A stretch of DNA of 64,000 nt from Saccharothrix saharensis (lineage in GTDB: Bacteria; Actinomycetota; Actinomycetes; Mycobacteriales; Pseudonocardiaceae): the NCBI RefSeq assembly GCF_006716745.1, contig NZ_VFPP01000001.1, forward strand, positions 1,178,001 through 1,242,000. Direction: 5' to 3'. A program made the translations under genes and the position numbers. The notes under the pieces are model-generated. The model ran no database searches, was not told the origin of the DNA, and saw nothing but the letters and a program-made list of their open reading frames with translations. Positions 34,715 through 42,440 of the stretch are shown here, one piece after another. Numbering within the stretch: position 1 is the stretch's first letter; each line of letters opens with the position of its first letter.

Positions 34715-36073
34715 TCAGCCGACGTAGCGGTGGGAAACGCGCATCCGCAGCCGCTTCGGCCGGATCACGGCAGCCGCGGCCGGGCGGACGTCCTCCTCCC
34801 CGGGCAGGTGCGCCAGCCGCCACCGCGCGACGATCGACGCGAGCGCCAGCGTCGCCTCCATCAGGCTGAACTTGTCGCCGATGCACTTGCGCGCGCCGTT
34901 GGAGAACGGCACGAACGCGTGCCGAGCGGGTTTGCGGGACGGATCCCAGCGATCGGGGTCGAAGCGGTGCGGGTCCGGGTAGAGGTCCGGGTTGTGGTGG
35001 ATGGGGTACGGGCTGTAGGCCACGACCGTGCCCGCCGGCAGCCGGTGCCCGCCGAGCTCGGTGTCGGTGGTGACCTGGCGGGTGAGGACGTAGACCGGAG
35101 AGCGCAGGCGCAGCGTCTCGGTGACGACCCGCCCGGTGAACTCCAGCGCGGCCACGTCGTCGGGCCCGGCCGTGCGGCCGGCCAGCACGTCGTCCACCTC
35201 GGCGTGCAGGCGGCGTTCGAGCTCCGGGTGGCGGGCGAGCAGGTGCAGCGCCCAGGTGAGCGTGACGGCGGTCGTCTCGCTGCCGGCCAGGTGGAAGGTG
35301 AGCATCTGGTTCACCACCTCCTCGTCGGACAGCGTGCGGTCGGCGCCGGCGGACTCCTCGTCGTACCCGGCGAGCAGCGCGGACAGCAGGTCGCCCCGGT
35401 CGCCGCCCTCCGCCCGCCGCGCCGTGACAATGGCCTCGACCGTCCCCCTGATCCTGGTGTGGGCGCGCTCGAACCTCCGGTTCACCGGCAGCGGCAGCCT
35501 GGTCACGGCGCGGGGCATCATCATGCGCTGCAGCACGTCCGTGGTGAGCACCTCGGCGTCTTCCTGCGACCGCTTGAGCTCCGCGGCCGACAGCGTGTCG
35601 GAGAACATGGTCGCGGTGAGCACGTTCGTCGTGAGCATGGTCATCTCGGCCAGCACGTCGAGCACCTGCCCGGCGCGCCACGAGTCGACCCGGTCGGCGA
35701 TCTGCGCGGCCATCGTGCGCCCGTAGGCGTCGAACCTGCCGACGTGGAACGCGGGCTGGAGCAGCCGCCGCTGCCTGCGGTGCTCGTGGTGCGGGCAGGT
35801 GGACAGGTTGTTGCCCACCACCTCCCGCACCCGGTCGGCGAACGGCCCGCCCTTGTCGAACGTGCGGTCGTCGCGGAACACCTGCTGCACCAGCTCGACG
35901 TCGCACACGACGACCGCCTTGACCGGTCCGAACGCGATGCGCACCAGCGGACCCTGGCCGGACAGGGAGCCGAGGAAGCCGAGCGGGTCGCGCATCATCG
36001 GCCAGGCGTGCCCGACGACCGGCAGCCGACCTCGTGCCATGGGTATGCGTGCCATGGGTGTGCGTGGTGCCAT
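34715..36073 (-). CDS. cytochrome P450 (eukaryotic-like bacterial class)
   Basis: 452 residues from ATG 36071-36073 (GGGAGGAG seven bases upstream). A longer frame to 36124 lacks family similarity. I-helix AGSETTAVTLTWAL, ExxR in VVTETLRLRSP, and heme loop FSNGARKCIGDKFS with the thiolate Cys397. The proximal PRLPVVGHA-like entry and PHHEHRRQRRLLQPAF C-helix place it with long-chain/terpene-type bacterial P450s (CYP102/CYP110/CYP183-like) rather than with macrolide P450s. It needs a redox partner, which is not encoded here. Possible oxidative tailoring step in the regulator operon. Confidence 0.93.
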   Translation of the reverse strand: MAPRTPMARIPMARGRLPVVGHAWPMMRDPLGFLGSLSGQGPLVRIAFGPVKAVVVCDVELVQQVFRDDRTFDKGGPFADRVREVVGNNLSTCPHHEHRRQRRLLQPAFHVGRFDAYGRTMAAQIADRVDSWRAGQVLDVLAEMTMLTTNVLTATMFSDTLSAAELKRSQEDAEVLTTDVLQRMMMPRAVTRLPLPVNRRFERAHTRIRGTVEAIVTARRAEGGDRGDLLSALLAGYDEESAGADRTLSDEEVVNQMLTFHLAGSETTAVTLTWALHLLARHPELERRLHAEVDDVLAGRTAGPDDVAALEFTGRVVTETLRLRSPVYVLTRQVTTDTELGGHRLPAGTVVAYSPYPIHHNPDLYPDPHRFDPDRWDPSRKPARHAFVPFSNGARKCIGDKFSLMEATLALASIVARWRLAHLPGEEDVRPAAAAVIRPKRLRMRVSHRYVG

Positions 36074-36174
36074 CGGACGCTCCTCCCGTACCCCCCGCAC
36101 CCATCGTGGCCCGCTCACCGGCACCCGTCGACTACGGCCGACCGATCGAACCGTTCACGGAGACCGCGTCCGGT

Positions 36175-37776
36175 TCACAGCGCCAGGCGCGGCCAGGACG
36201 CGGTGTCGCGCAACAGCTGCCGGTCGTGCGTGGCGATCACGACGGCGGCCGGGGTGGCGTCGAGCGCGGCGGTCAGCTCGTCGACCAGCGCGGCCGAGAG
36301 GTGGTTCGTCGGCTCGTCCAGCAGCAGCACGTGCGGCCGGGCGGCCAGGACCAGTGCCAGGTCCAGCCGCCGGCGCGTGCCGACCGACAGCTCCGCCACC
36401 GGGCGACGCCGGTCGTGGCCGTCGAGCAGACCCAGCTCGCTCAACGCCGGCCCGGGCGCACCCGACCGCGCGAGCCGTTCGTCGTACAGCTCCACCGCCG
36501 TGCGCCGACCGTGGTGATCCGACTCCTGGCCCAACCACCCGACCCGCGCCGACCCCGCCCGCCGGACCGTGCCCGTGTCCGGTGCCAGCACTTCGCCCAG
36601 CAGCGCCAACAGGGTCGACTTGCCGGCGCCGTTCGGGCCGGTGACCACCAGCCGGTCACCCGAGTCCAGCGCCACGTCGACCGGGCACGTGAGCCTCCCG
36701 GCCACCGTCACCCCCTCGGCGCGCAGCAGCGTCGTGCCGACGAGCCCGGGCAGCTCCGGCATGGCGAACCGGGTCGGCGGCGGTGGGACCTCCACCACGT
36801 GCGCGCTCAGCTCCTCCTGCCGTCGGTGCACGGCCCGCACCAGACCGGGTGCGCGGGTGGCACGCGTGTGCTTGCCGTGCCCCTTGTCGGGCCGCCAGTT
36901 GTCGCGCAACCGGTCCTGCGCCGCGGACAGGTCGTCGGCCAGCCGCTGCCGTTCGGCGACCTGCTCGGCGTGCCGCGCCTCCCACCGGGCCCGTTCGGCC
37001 CGGCGCCCCTCGACGTAGGCGGGGTAGCCACCGCCGTACACCCGCGGCCGGCCGTCGCTGGACGGGTCGAGGTCCACCACCGTCGTGGCCACGTCGGCGA
37101 GCAGCGCCCGGTCGTGGCTGACCAGCACGACCACGCCGGGGTGGGCACGCAGCCGTTCGGTGAGGTGGGCCAGCCCGCCCGCGTCGAGGTGGTTGGTCGG
37201 CTCGTCCAGCAGCAGCACGGCGTGCCCGGCCCCGAGCAGGCACGCCAGCCGCAGCCGGTGGCGCCGGCCCACCGAGAGGGTGCCGAGCGGTCGGTCGCGG
37301 TCGGCCGCGGCGTCCAGCGCGGCCAGTGACACCTCCACCCGCCGGTCGGCGTCCCACGCGTCGAGCGCCTCGGCCTCGGCCAGGGCGGCGGCGTAGGCGT
37401 CGTCCGCGCCGGGACGACCGTCGGCGAGCGCGTCGCCGGCGCGTTCCAGGCGGGCCAGGGCCGTGCGCACGGCGGTCAGTTCGAGGTCGATCAGGTCGCC
37501 GACCGTGTCGGCCGCGCCGAGCGGGATCCGCTGGTCGGCCACGCCGATCGACCCCGCGCGGCGCACGTCACCGCGGTCGGCGGGCAGGTCGCCCGCGAGG
37601 ACGCGCAGCAGCGAGGTCTTGCCGCGGCCGTTCTCGCCGACCACGGCGACGCGGTCACCGGCCGCGGCGACCAGGTCGACGCCGGCGAGCACGGGTCGGC
37701 CGCCGAAGGAGAGGTGGACATCGGACAGGCGGACGTGCGCCGCGCGCACGAGCGCAGGCGAAAGCCGGGACGCCAT
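36175..37776 (-). CDS. antibiotic-resistance ABC-F ATPase (ribosome-protection type)
   Basis: 533 residues, two NBDs in one chain without membrane segments. NBD1: GENGRGKTSLLRVL, LLLDEPTNHLDAGGL, VLVSHDRALL; NBD2: GPNGAGKSTLLALL, LLLDEPTNHLSAAL, ATHDRQLLRD. The signature loops read LSVGRRHRLRLA and LSVGTRRRLDLA instead of LSGGQ, seen in TlrC/VarM-like producer-resistance ABC-F proteins. The interdomain linker is basic and helical (about residues 265-330: RRAERARWEARHAEQVAERQ), the P-site tRNA interaction domain that displaces ribosome-targeting drugs. Its long leader contains a seven-codon ORF and hairpins (see those entries). Confidence 0.92.
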   Translation of the reverse strand: MASRLSPALVRAAHVRLSDVHLSFGGRPVLAGVDLVAAAGDRVAVVGENGRGKTSLLRVLAGDLPADRGDVRRAGSIGVADQRIPLGAADTVGDLIDLELTAVRTALARLERAGDALADGRPGADDAYAAALAEAEALDAWDADRRVEVSLAALDAAADRDRPLGTLSVGRRHRLRLACLLGAGHAVLLLDEPTNHLDAGGLAHLTERLRAHPGVVVLVSHDRALLADVATTVVDLDPSSDGRPRVYGGGYPAYVEGRRAERARWEARHAEQVAERQRLADDLSAAQDRLRDNWRPDKGHGKHTRATRAPGLVRAVHRRQEELSAHVVEVPPPPTRFAMPELPGLVGTTLLRAEGVTVAGRLTCPVDVALDSGDRLVVTGPNGAGKSTLLALLGEVLAPDTGTVRRAGSARVGWLGQESDHHGRRTAVELYDERLARSGAPGPALSELGLLDGHDRRRPVAELSVGTRRRLDLALVLAARPHVLLLDEPTNHLSAALVDELTAALDATPAAVVIATHDRQLLRDTASWPRLAL

Positions 37777-37823
37777 GGGTGGACTGCCTCCGAGGAGAAG
37801 TGATGCGCTGGAGAGGACGAAGT

Positions 37824-37849
37824 CCGGTAGCGCGGCTCGCGCGTACCGG
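37824..37849 (-). promoter_or_regulatory. leader hairpin between uORF and ABC-F gene (attenuator candidate)
   Basis: On the transcript CCGGTA-c-GCGCG pairs with CGCGC-TACCGG over 11 bp with one bulge and a tight loop, 16 bases after the uORF stop. A GCCTCC at 37,851-37,856 in the same leader is complementary to the GGAGGC Shine-Dalgarno region of the ABC-F gene (37,786-37,791), so alternative folding could hide the start site. Confidence 0.6.
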
Positions 37850-37864
37850 TGGAGGCGTCGTCCC

Positions 37865-37888
37865 TCAGACGAAGAACAGGTTCGGCAT
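37865..37888 (-). CDS. seven-residue leader peptide MPNLFFV (uORF) of the ABC-F gene
   Basis: ATG at 37886-37888, stop at 37865-37867, about 90 bp upstream of the ABC-F start. A TACCCT -10-like hexamer ends seven bases before the GTG-ATG, so the transcript may be leaderless and begin at this ORF. Short leader peptides in front of antibiotic-resistance ABC-F and Erm genes stall drug-bound ribosomes and switch the downstream RNA fold; the GCCTCC anti-SD lies 9-14 bases past this stop, inside the footprint of a stalled ribosome. Existence of the ORF is seen directly, its function is inferred. Confidence 0.5.
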   Translation of the reverse strand: MPNLFFV

Positions 37889-37964
37889 CACGTCGACCAG
37901 GGTAGGGCAGACCCCGGACCGCCGCACCGGTATTTCCGCGTGCGTTCGCCGACGCGCACGCGGG

Positions 37965-38561
37965 TCAGGGGCGGAACGCCCGCAGGGCCGCCTCGACCAG
38001 CGCGTCGGCGAACCCGTCGTCCAGCGGACCGGACCGGAGCAGCCACCGCTGCGTCAACGGCGCGTACAGCAGGTCGAGGAGCAGGTCGAGGTCGGCGTCG
38101 GCGGCGAGCTGGCCCGCGTCCCGCGCGCTGCGCAACCGGCGCAGCTTCGCCTCGCGGATCGGCTGCTCCATCTTCTCCCGGTAGACCGCGGCCAGCTCGG
38201 GGTCGTTGATGATCTCGGTGTTCAGCGCGCGGATCGGCGCCGCGAACGCGGGGTCGGAGAACTCGGCCGCGGTCGCCCGCAGGACCGCTTTGAGGTCGGC
38301 TTCGACGTCGCCGGTGTCGGGCAGCTCGATGCCGCCGTCGGGTGACTCGCTCAACGCCAGCAGCGAGTCGAACACGACCGCGCCCTTGGACGGCCACCAG
38401 CGGTAGATCGTCTGCTTGCCGACGCCCGCGCGCGCGGCGATGGCCTCGATCGTCAGCTTCGCGTACCCGACCTCGGTGATGAGCTCGCGCGTGGCGGTCA
38501 GGATCGCGACCCGGGACCGCTCGCTGCGGCGGGTGCTGTTCGGCGTGGTGCCGGCGGCCAT
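37965..38561 (-). CDS. TetR-family repressor
   Basis: 198 residues. HTH LTIEAIAARAGVGKQTIYRWWPSKGAVVFD is clear; the C-terminal half (LNTEIINDPELAAVYREKM, LLDLLYAPLTQRWLL) matches TetR_C_16-like ligand domains. Divergent from an SDR gene, with GAGACG/CGTCTC palindromes on both promoters (38,583 and 38,635). It lies just upstream of the ABC-F leader, so it could share the operon, though the uORF region has its own promoter candidate. Confidence 0.9.
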   Translation of the reverse strand: MAAGTTPNSTRRSERSRVAILTATRELITEVGYAKLTIEAIAARAGVGKQTIYRWWPSKGAVVFDSLLALSESPDGGIELPDTGDVEADLKAVLRATAAEFSDPAFAAPIRALNTEIINDPELAAVYREKMEQPIREAKLRRLRSARDAGQLAADADLDLLLDLLYAPLTQRWLLRSGPLDDGFADALVEAALRAFRP

Positions 38562-38582
38562 GGCGGCACTGTACCGGGAACG

Positions 38583-38595
38583 AGACGGTCCGTCT
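38583..38595. promoter_or_regulatory. TetR operator near its own start, AGACG-GTC-CGTCT
   Basis: Inverted pentamers around a three-base centre, 22 bp upstream of the TetR ATG; same half-site as the 20-bp palindrome at 38,635. Confidence 0.6.
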
Positions 38596-38634
38596 TGACT
38601 CTGCCCCTGCCCCTGGGTACGGTTCGCGTCGATC

Positions 38635-38654
38635 GAGACGAGACGTCTCGTCTC
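38635..38654. promoter_or_regulatory. perfect 20-bp palindrome before the SDR gene
   Basis: GAGACGAGAC followed by its exact complement, ending 14 bp before the SDR GTG and abutting its AAGGAGG site. Probable TetR operator that would block both transcription and ribosome access. Confidence 0.8.
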
Positions 38655-38668
38655 TCAAGGAGGACACC

Positions 38669-39493
38669 GTGACCCGCACCGAACCCCGCACCTGGTTCAT
38701 CACCGGCGCCTCGCGCGGCCTGGGCCGGGCGTTCACCGAGGCCGCGCTCGCGGCGGGCGACCGGGTCGTCGGCGTCGCCCGCGACGTCACGCCGCTGGCA
38801 GACCTGGTGGCCGCCGCGGAGGGAAGGCTCGCCGCCTTCCCGCTCGACGTCGCCGACCGGGAGGCGGTCGTCGCCGGGGTGCGGCGCGCCCACTCCGAGT
38901 TCGGCCGGCTCGACGTCGTGGTCAACAACGCGGGCGGCGTGGTGCTGGGCATGGTGGAGGAGATCACCGAGGACCAGGCCCGCGCCCACCTCGACACCAA
39001 CTTCTTCGGCGCGCTCTGGGTGAACCAGGCCGCGGTCCCGCTCCTGCGCGACCAGGGCTCGGGCCACATCGTCCAGGTCTCGTCGATGGGGTCGGCCGGG
39101 GGTTTCGCGGCGACCGGCCTCTACAGCGCCGGCAAGGCCGCGCTCGACGCCATGGCCGAGGCGCTGACCATGGAGGTGGAGCGCTTCGGCGTCAAGGTGA
39201 CCATCCTGCAACCGGGCGGCTACCGGACCGACCTGTTCACCCGCGGCCTGACGATGACCGACGAGAACCCGGCCTACGCACCGCTGCGCACCTGGCTGAA
39301 CGGCCTGTGGGCCGAGTCGGAGGACGGCGACCCCCACCTGGCCGCCGCCGTCCTGATGCAGGTGGTCGACCTGCCGGAACCGCCGAAGCGGCTGGTGCTG
39401 GGCGGCGCGGCCTACGACGTCGTCACGCGGATGGCACAGGCGCGGACCGACGAGCTCGCCGAGTGGGAGCAGCTCAGCCGCCAGGCCGGGTGA
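38669..39493 (+). CDS. short-chain dehydrogenase/reductase
   Basis: 274 residues from GTG 38669 with AAGGAGG eight bases upstream. Cofactor motif ITGASRGLGRAF, VVNNAGGVVLGM, catalytic Ser (IVQVSSMGS) and LYSAGKAALDAMAEAL with the Tyr-x-x-x-Lys pair. A 'classical' SDR, NADP preference suggested by SRGLGR. The substrate is unknown. Controlled by the divergent TetR repressor, hence probably induced by a xenobiotic or metabolite. Confidence 0.9.
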   Translation: MTRTEPRTWFITGASRGLGRAFTEAALAAGDRVVGVARDVTPLADLVAAAEGRLAAFPLDVADREAVVAGVRRAHSEFGRLDVVVNNAGGVVLGMVEEITEDQARAHLDTNFFGALWVNQAAVPLLRDQGSGHIVQVSSMGSAGGFAATGLYSAGKAALDAMAEALTMEVERFGVKVTILQPGGYRTDLFTRGLTMTDENPAYAPLRTWLNGLWAESEDGDPHLAAAVLMQVVDLPEPPKRLVLGGAAYDVVTRMAQARTDELAEWEQLSRQAG

Positions 39494-39518
39494 CCGTCGG
39501 CGCGGGCAGGCGATCACG

Positions 39519-39545
39519 CACCGACGACACCGACGACACCGACGG
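39519..39545. repeat. three tandem CACCGACGA-type 9-mers
   Basis: CACCGACGA, CACCGACGA, CACCGACGG directly adjacent in the gap between the SDR stop and the response-regulator gene. Could be a DNA-binding array for an OmpR-type regulator or a chance slippage repeat. Confidence 0.5.
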
Positions 39546-39655
39546 TCGTGCCCGCCCGCGCGACCGGGGCAGAGCGCAGCGGTGCGCCGTTCGGCGTAAC
39601 GGCTGGTATACGGTGGTCGGCGCAGGTCGTGCCGAGAGCGAGGAGAGACCCACCG

Positions 39656-40345
39656 GTGTCGCGGTTGCTGCTCGTGGAGGACGACGCGACGCTGGCCGAG
39701 GCGCTGTCGCGCGCGTTGCGCGGGCTCGGGCACGAAGTCGCGGTGGCGGGCACCGGGGAACGGGCGCTGGAGGCGTTGGGCGACCGGCGGACGTCGACGG
39801 ACCTGGTGCTGCTCGACGTGATGCTGCCCGGGGTCGACGGGTTCGAGGTGTGCCGCCGCATCCGCGCGACCGACACGGTCCCGGTGATCCTGCTGACCGC
39901 GCGCGGTGACGCGGTGGACGTCGTGGTCGGCCTGGAGTGCGGCGCGGACGACTACGTGGTGAAGCCGGTGGAGCCGCGGGTGCTCGACGCGCGGGTCAAG
40001 GCGATCCTGCGCCGCGCCGCGCCCGCGCAGCCGCCGAAGCAGCACGTGCACACCGTCGGCGACCTCGAACTGGACACCGTCGCCATGGTGGTGACCCGGG
40101 GCGGGGTCGAGCTGAACCTCACCTCCACCGAGATCCGCCTGCTGATCGAGTTCGTGGAGCACGCGGGCCAGGTGCTGAGCCGGCAGACGTTGTTGAAGCG
40201 GGTGTGGGACTACGGCTTCGCGGGCGACTCGCGGCTGGTGGACGCCGCCGTGGCCCGGTTGCGGGCGAAGATCGAGCCGGAACCGGCGAACCCGGTGCTG
40301 CTGCGGACCGTCCGGGGGTTCGGCTACCGCCTGGTCAAGCCGTGA
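39656..40345 (+). CDS. OmpR/VanR-type response regulator
   Basis: 229 residues from GTG 39656 behind GAGGAGAG. The longer frame from 39548 lacks similarity. Receiver: acidic pocket VEDD (Asp9, Asp10), phospho-acceptor Asp54 (VLLDVMLPGVDG), Thr/Lys switch (ILLTARG, DDYVVKP). C-terminal winged helix LTSTEIRLLIEFVEHAGQVLSR and GDSRLVDAAVARLRAKIE. Its stop overlaps the kinase start (GTGA). Likely activates the operon and the VanY-like gene through the CACACAACGCG repeats. Confidence 0.93.
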   Translation: MSRLLLVEDDATLAEALSRALRGLGHEVAVAGTGERALEALGDRRTSTDLVLLDVMLPGVDGFEVCRRIRATDTVPVILLTARGDAVDVVVGLECGADDYVVKPVEPRVLDARVKAILRRAAPAQPPKQHVHTVGDLELDTVAMVVTRGGVELNLTSTEIRLLIEFVEHAGQVLSRQTLLKRVWDYGFAGDSRLVDAAVARLRAKIEPEPANPVLLRTVRGFGYRLVKP

Positions 40346-41754
40346 CCTGGCGGCCGGGGTTGCGGGCCGCCGTCGTGCTGACCGTCGCGGGCGTCAGCCT
40401 GGTCACGACCGTGGTCATGGCGTTGACGACCTACCAGCTCCAGGCCGGTTCCGCCCGGGAGCGCTTCACCGCGTCGGCGCAGGCGGCGTTCGACTCCGAC
40501 GCCCAGCAGGCGCACCAGTTCCTCGTCCGCAGCGCCGCGCACGAGTCCAAGGTGGACGGTGTGGCCGACTACATGGGCGCACGGCTCGGCCTGACCTGGG
40601 CCGTGGTCAACTTCACGCCCACGTCCGGGCCCGTCTCCCGGGCCGAGGGCGACCGGTACGCGCCGGTGGCCGGGACGTACACCGGGCAGTTGCCCCGGTC
40701 CGAAGTGGACCGGGCCCGGCACCACCGCGGCTCGGTGCGCCACACCGCCGACACCCCGGACGGGCCGCGGCTCGTGATCGTCGGCGAGGTCGAGCCGGGG
40801 CTGCTGCTCGCCGAGTTCTACGACGTGCGCGCCCTGGACCGCGAGTTGACGACCCTGCGCGACCGGCTCGCCGTCGTGGCGGCGGTCATCGCGCTGCTGG
40901 GCGGCGGGGTGGGTGTGCTGGCGGCACGCGGCGTGCAGCGCCGGGTGCGGACCGCGGCCGACGCGGCACGCCGGTTCGGCGCGGGCGAGCTGGACACCAG
41001 GCTGCCGGTGCGGGGGCGCGACGAGCTGGCCGACCTCGCCGGGTCCTTCAACGCGATGGCGCAACGGCTCGGTGAGTCCATCGAGGAGCTGCGGCGCAAG
41101 GACGAGCAGCAACGGCGGTTCGTCGCGGACGTGGCCCACGACCTGCGCACGCCGTTGGCGTCGATGGTGGCGGCCGCCGACGGGCTGCGCGCCGCCGACG
41201 CCGAGGACCGCGCCCGCTCGGCGGACCTGCTCGGCGCCCAGGCCCGCCGGCTGGGCGCGCTGGTGGACGACCTGCTGGAGGTGTCGCGGTTCGACGCGGG
41301 CGCCGCCGAGCTCCGGCCTGACGGCGTGGACCTGGGCCCGCTGGTCGAGGACGCCGTCCGGTTGAGCGCGCCGGACGCCGACGTCACCGTCCGGCACACC
41401 GGGGACGCCTGGCTGTTCGCCGACCCCCGCCGCCTGCACACGATCGTGCGCAACCTGGTGACCAACGCGGTCCGGCACGGCGAACCACCCGTCACCGTGA
41501 CGGTGGACGGCACGGCGGCCGACGTGGTGCGCGTCGTCGTCGCCGACTCCGGTCCCGGCCTGCCCGCCGACCTCGCCCCGGTCGTCTTCGACCGCTTCGT
41601 GCGCGGCGACCGCGCCCGCACCCGGACCGAGGGCAGCGGGCTCGGGCTGGCCATCGCCCGCGAGAACGCCCTGCTGCACGGCGGCCGGCTGGACGTGCAC
41701 GACGACGGCGGCGCGGTGTTCACCCTGACCGTGCCGCGAGGCGACCCGCCCTGA
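40342..41754 (+). CDS. HAMP-containing sensor histidine kinase
   Basis: 470 residues from GTG 40342. TM1 (VVLTVAGVSLVTTVVMAL), an extracytoplasmic sensor of about 130 residues, TM2 (LAVVAAVIALLGGGVGVLAA), HAMP (RRFGAGELDTRLPVRGRDEL), H-box FVADVAHDLRTPLASMV, N-box LHTIVRNLVTNAVRHGEP, G-boxes VADSGPGLP and GSGLGLAIAREN. Translationally coupled partner of the regulator above. Followed by a VanY-like peptidase gene, so the pair may sense cell-wall stress or a peptidoglycan-targeting compound (inference). Confidence 0.93.
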   Translation: MTWRPGLRAAVVLTVAGVSLVTTVVMALTTYQLQAGSARERFTASAQAAFDSDAQQAHQFLVRSAAHESKVDGVADYMGARLGLTWAVVNFTPTSGPVSRAEGDRYAPVAGTYTGQLPRSEVDRARHHRGSVRHTADTPDGPRLVIVGEVEPGLLLAEFYDVRALDRELTTLRDRLAVVAAVIALLGGGVGVLAARGVQRRVRTAADAARRFGAGELDTRLPVRGRDELADLAGSFNAMAQRLGESIEELRRKDEQQRRFVADVAHDLRTPLASMVAAADGLRAADAEDRARSADLLGAQARRLGALVDDLLEVSRFDAGAAELRPDGVDLGPLVEDAVRLSAPDADVTVRHTGDAWLFADPRRLHTIVRNLVTNAVRHGEPPVTVTVDGTAADVVRVVVADSGPGLPADLAPVVFDRFVRGDRARTRTEGSGLGLAIARENALLHGGRLDVHDDGGAVFTLTVPRGDPP

Positions 41755-41761
41755 CCGCTGT

Positions 41762-41783
41762 CACACAACGCGCACACAACGCG
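41762..41783. promoter_or_regulatory. tandem 11-bp direct repeats before the VanY-like gene
   Basis: CACACAACGCG occurs twice head to tail, followed by a degenerate third unit (CATCGCACGACG). OmpR-type regulators bind 10-11-bp direct repeats, so this is a good site for the response regulator encoded at 39,656. Confidence 0.65.
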
Positions 41784-41851
41784 CATCGCACGACGACATC
41801 CCGTGGGCAGTGTCGGACCGGTCAAGTCCGGCACTACCAGCGAGGATCTCG

Positions 41852-42433
41852 ATGTTCTGCGAACGGGTACGTGGTTGCGGCGATCGGCGGTCGGCTCGCC
41901 CGGCGTTGGCGGCGGTGGTCGGCGCGCTCGTCGTGGCGTTGTCGGCCTGCTCCGCCGAGCCCGCGACGAGCCTGGGCGGGCACGCCAAGGGGCCCACGAG
42001 CGACGACGGCAGCATTCCGACCGGCTCCAGCCTCTCCCCCGACGACTCCGGGCACCCCGCCATCGCGAGGCTGGACCCCGCGCTGCTGGCGGCGGTCCGC
42101 GAGGCGGCACGGGACGCGCGGGCGGCGGGCGTCGAGCTGAGGGTCACGTCCGGGTGGCGCAGCAAGGCCTACCAGCAACGCCTGCTCGACGAGGCGGTCG
42201 CCCGGTACGGCAGCCTGGCGGAGGCGCGGCGGCTGGTCAGCACGCCGGAGAAGTCGGCGCACGTGACCGGGAAGGCCGTCGACATCGGCCCGACCGACGC
42301 CGCCGACTGGGTCATCCGCAACGGCTCGGACTACGGCCTGTGCCAGACCTACGCCAACGAGATGTGGCACTTCGAGCTGTCGACCACGCCGGGCGGGCAG
42401 TGCCCCCGGCCCCACGACGACGCGTCCGGGTGA
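41852..42433 (+). CDS. VanY-type D-alanyl-D-alanine carboxypeptidase lipoprotein
   Basis: 193 residues from ATG 41852 (GAGGA six bases upstream). Signal ending in ALSAC (Cys33 lipobox), so membrane-anchored. The peptidase M15/VanY domain has RVTSGWRSKAYQQRLLDE, the zinc site SAHVTGKAVDIG (His, Asp) and MWHFEL (Glu/His). It trims the terminal D-Ala of peptidoglycan stems, lowering glycopeptide targets or remodelling walls. Located directly behind a two-component system, as in vanRS-Y arrangements, but vanH, A and X are absent. Confidence 0.9.
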   Translation: MFCERVRGCGDRRSARPALAAVVGALVVALSACSAEPATSLGGHAKGPTSDDGSIPTGSSLSPDDSGHPAIARLDPALLAAVREAARDARAAGVELRVTSGWRSKAYQQRLLDEAVARYGSLAEARRLVSTPEKSAHVTGKAVDIGPTDAADWVIRNGSDYGLCQTYANEMWHFELSTTPGGQCPRPHDDASG

Positions 42434-42440
42434 GCGGTGG

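Noticed and set aside
39656..42433. Complete vancomycin-resistance operon
   Set aside because: Regulator, kinase and VanY-like protein are present, but VanH, VanA-type ligase and VanX are not.
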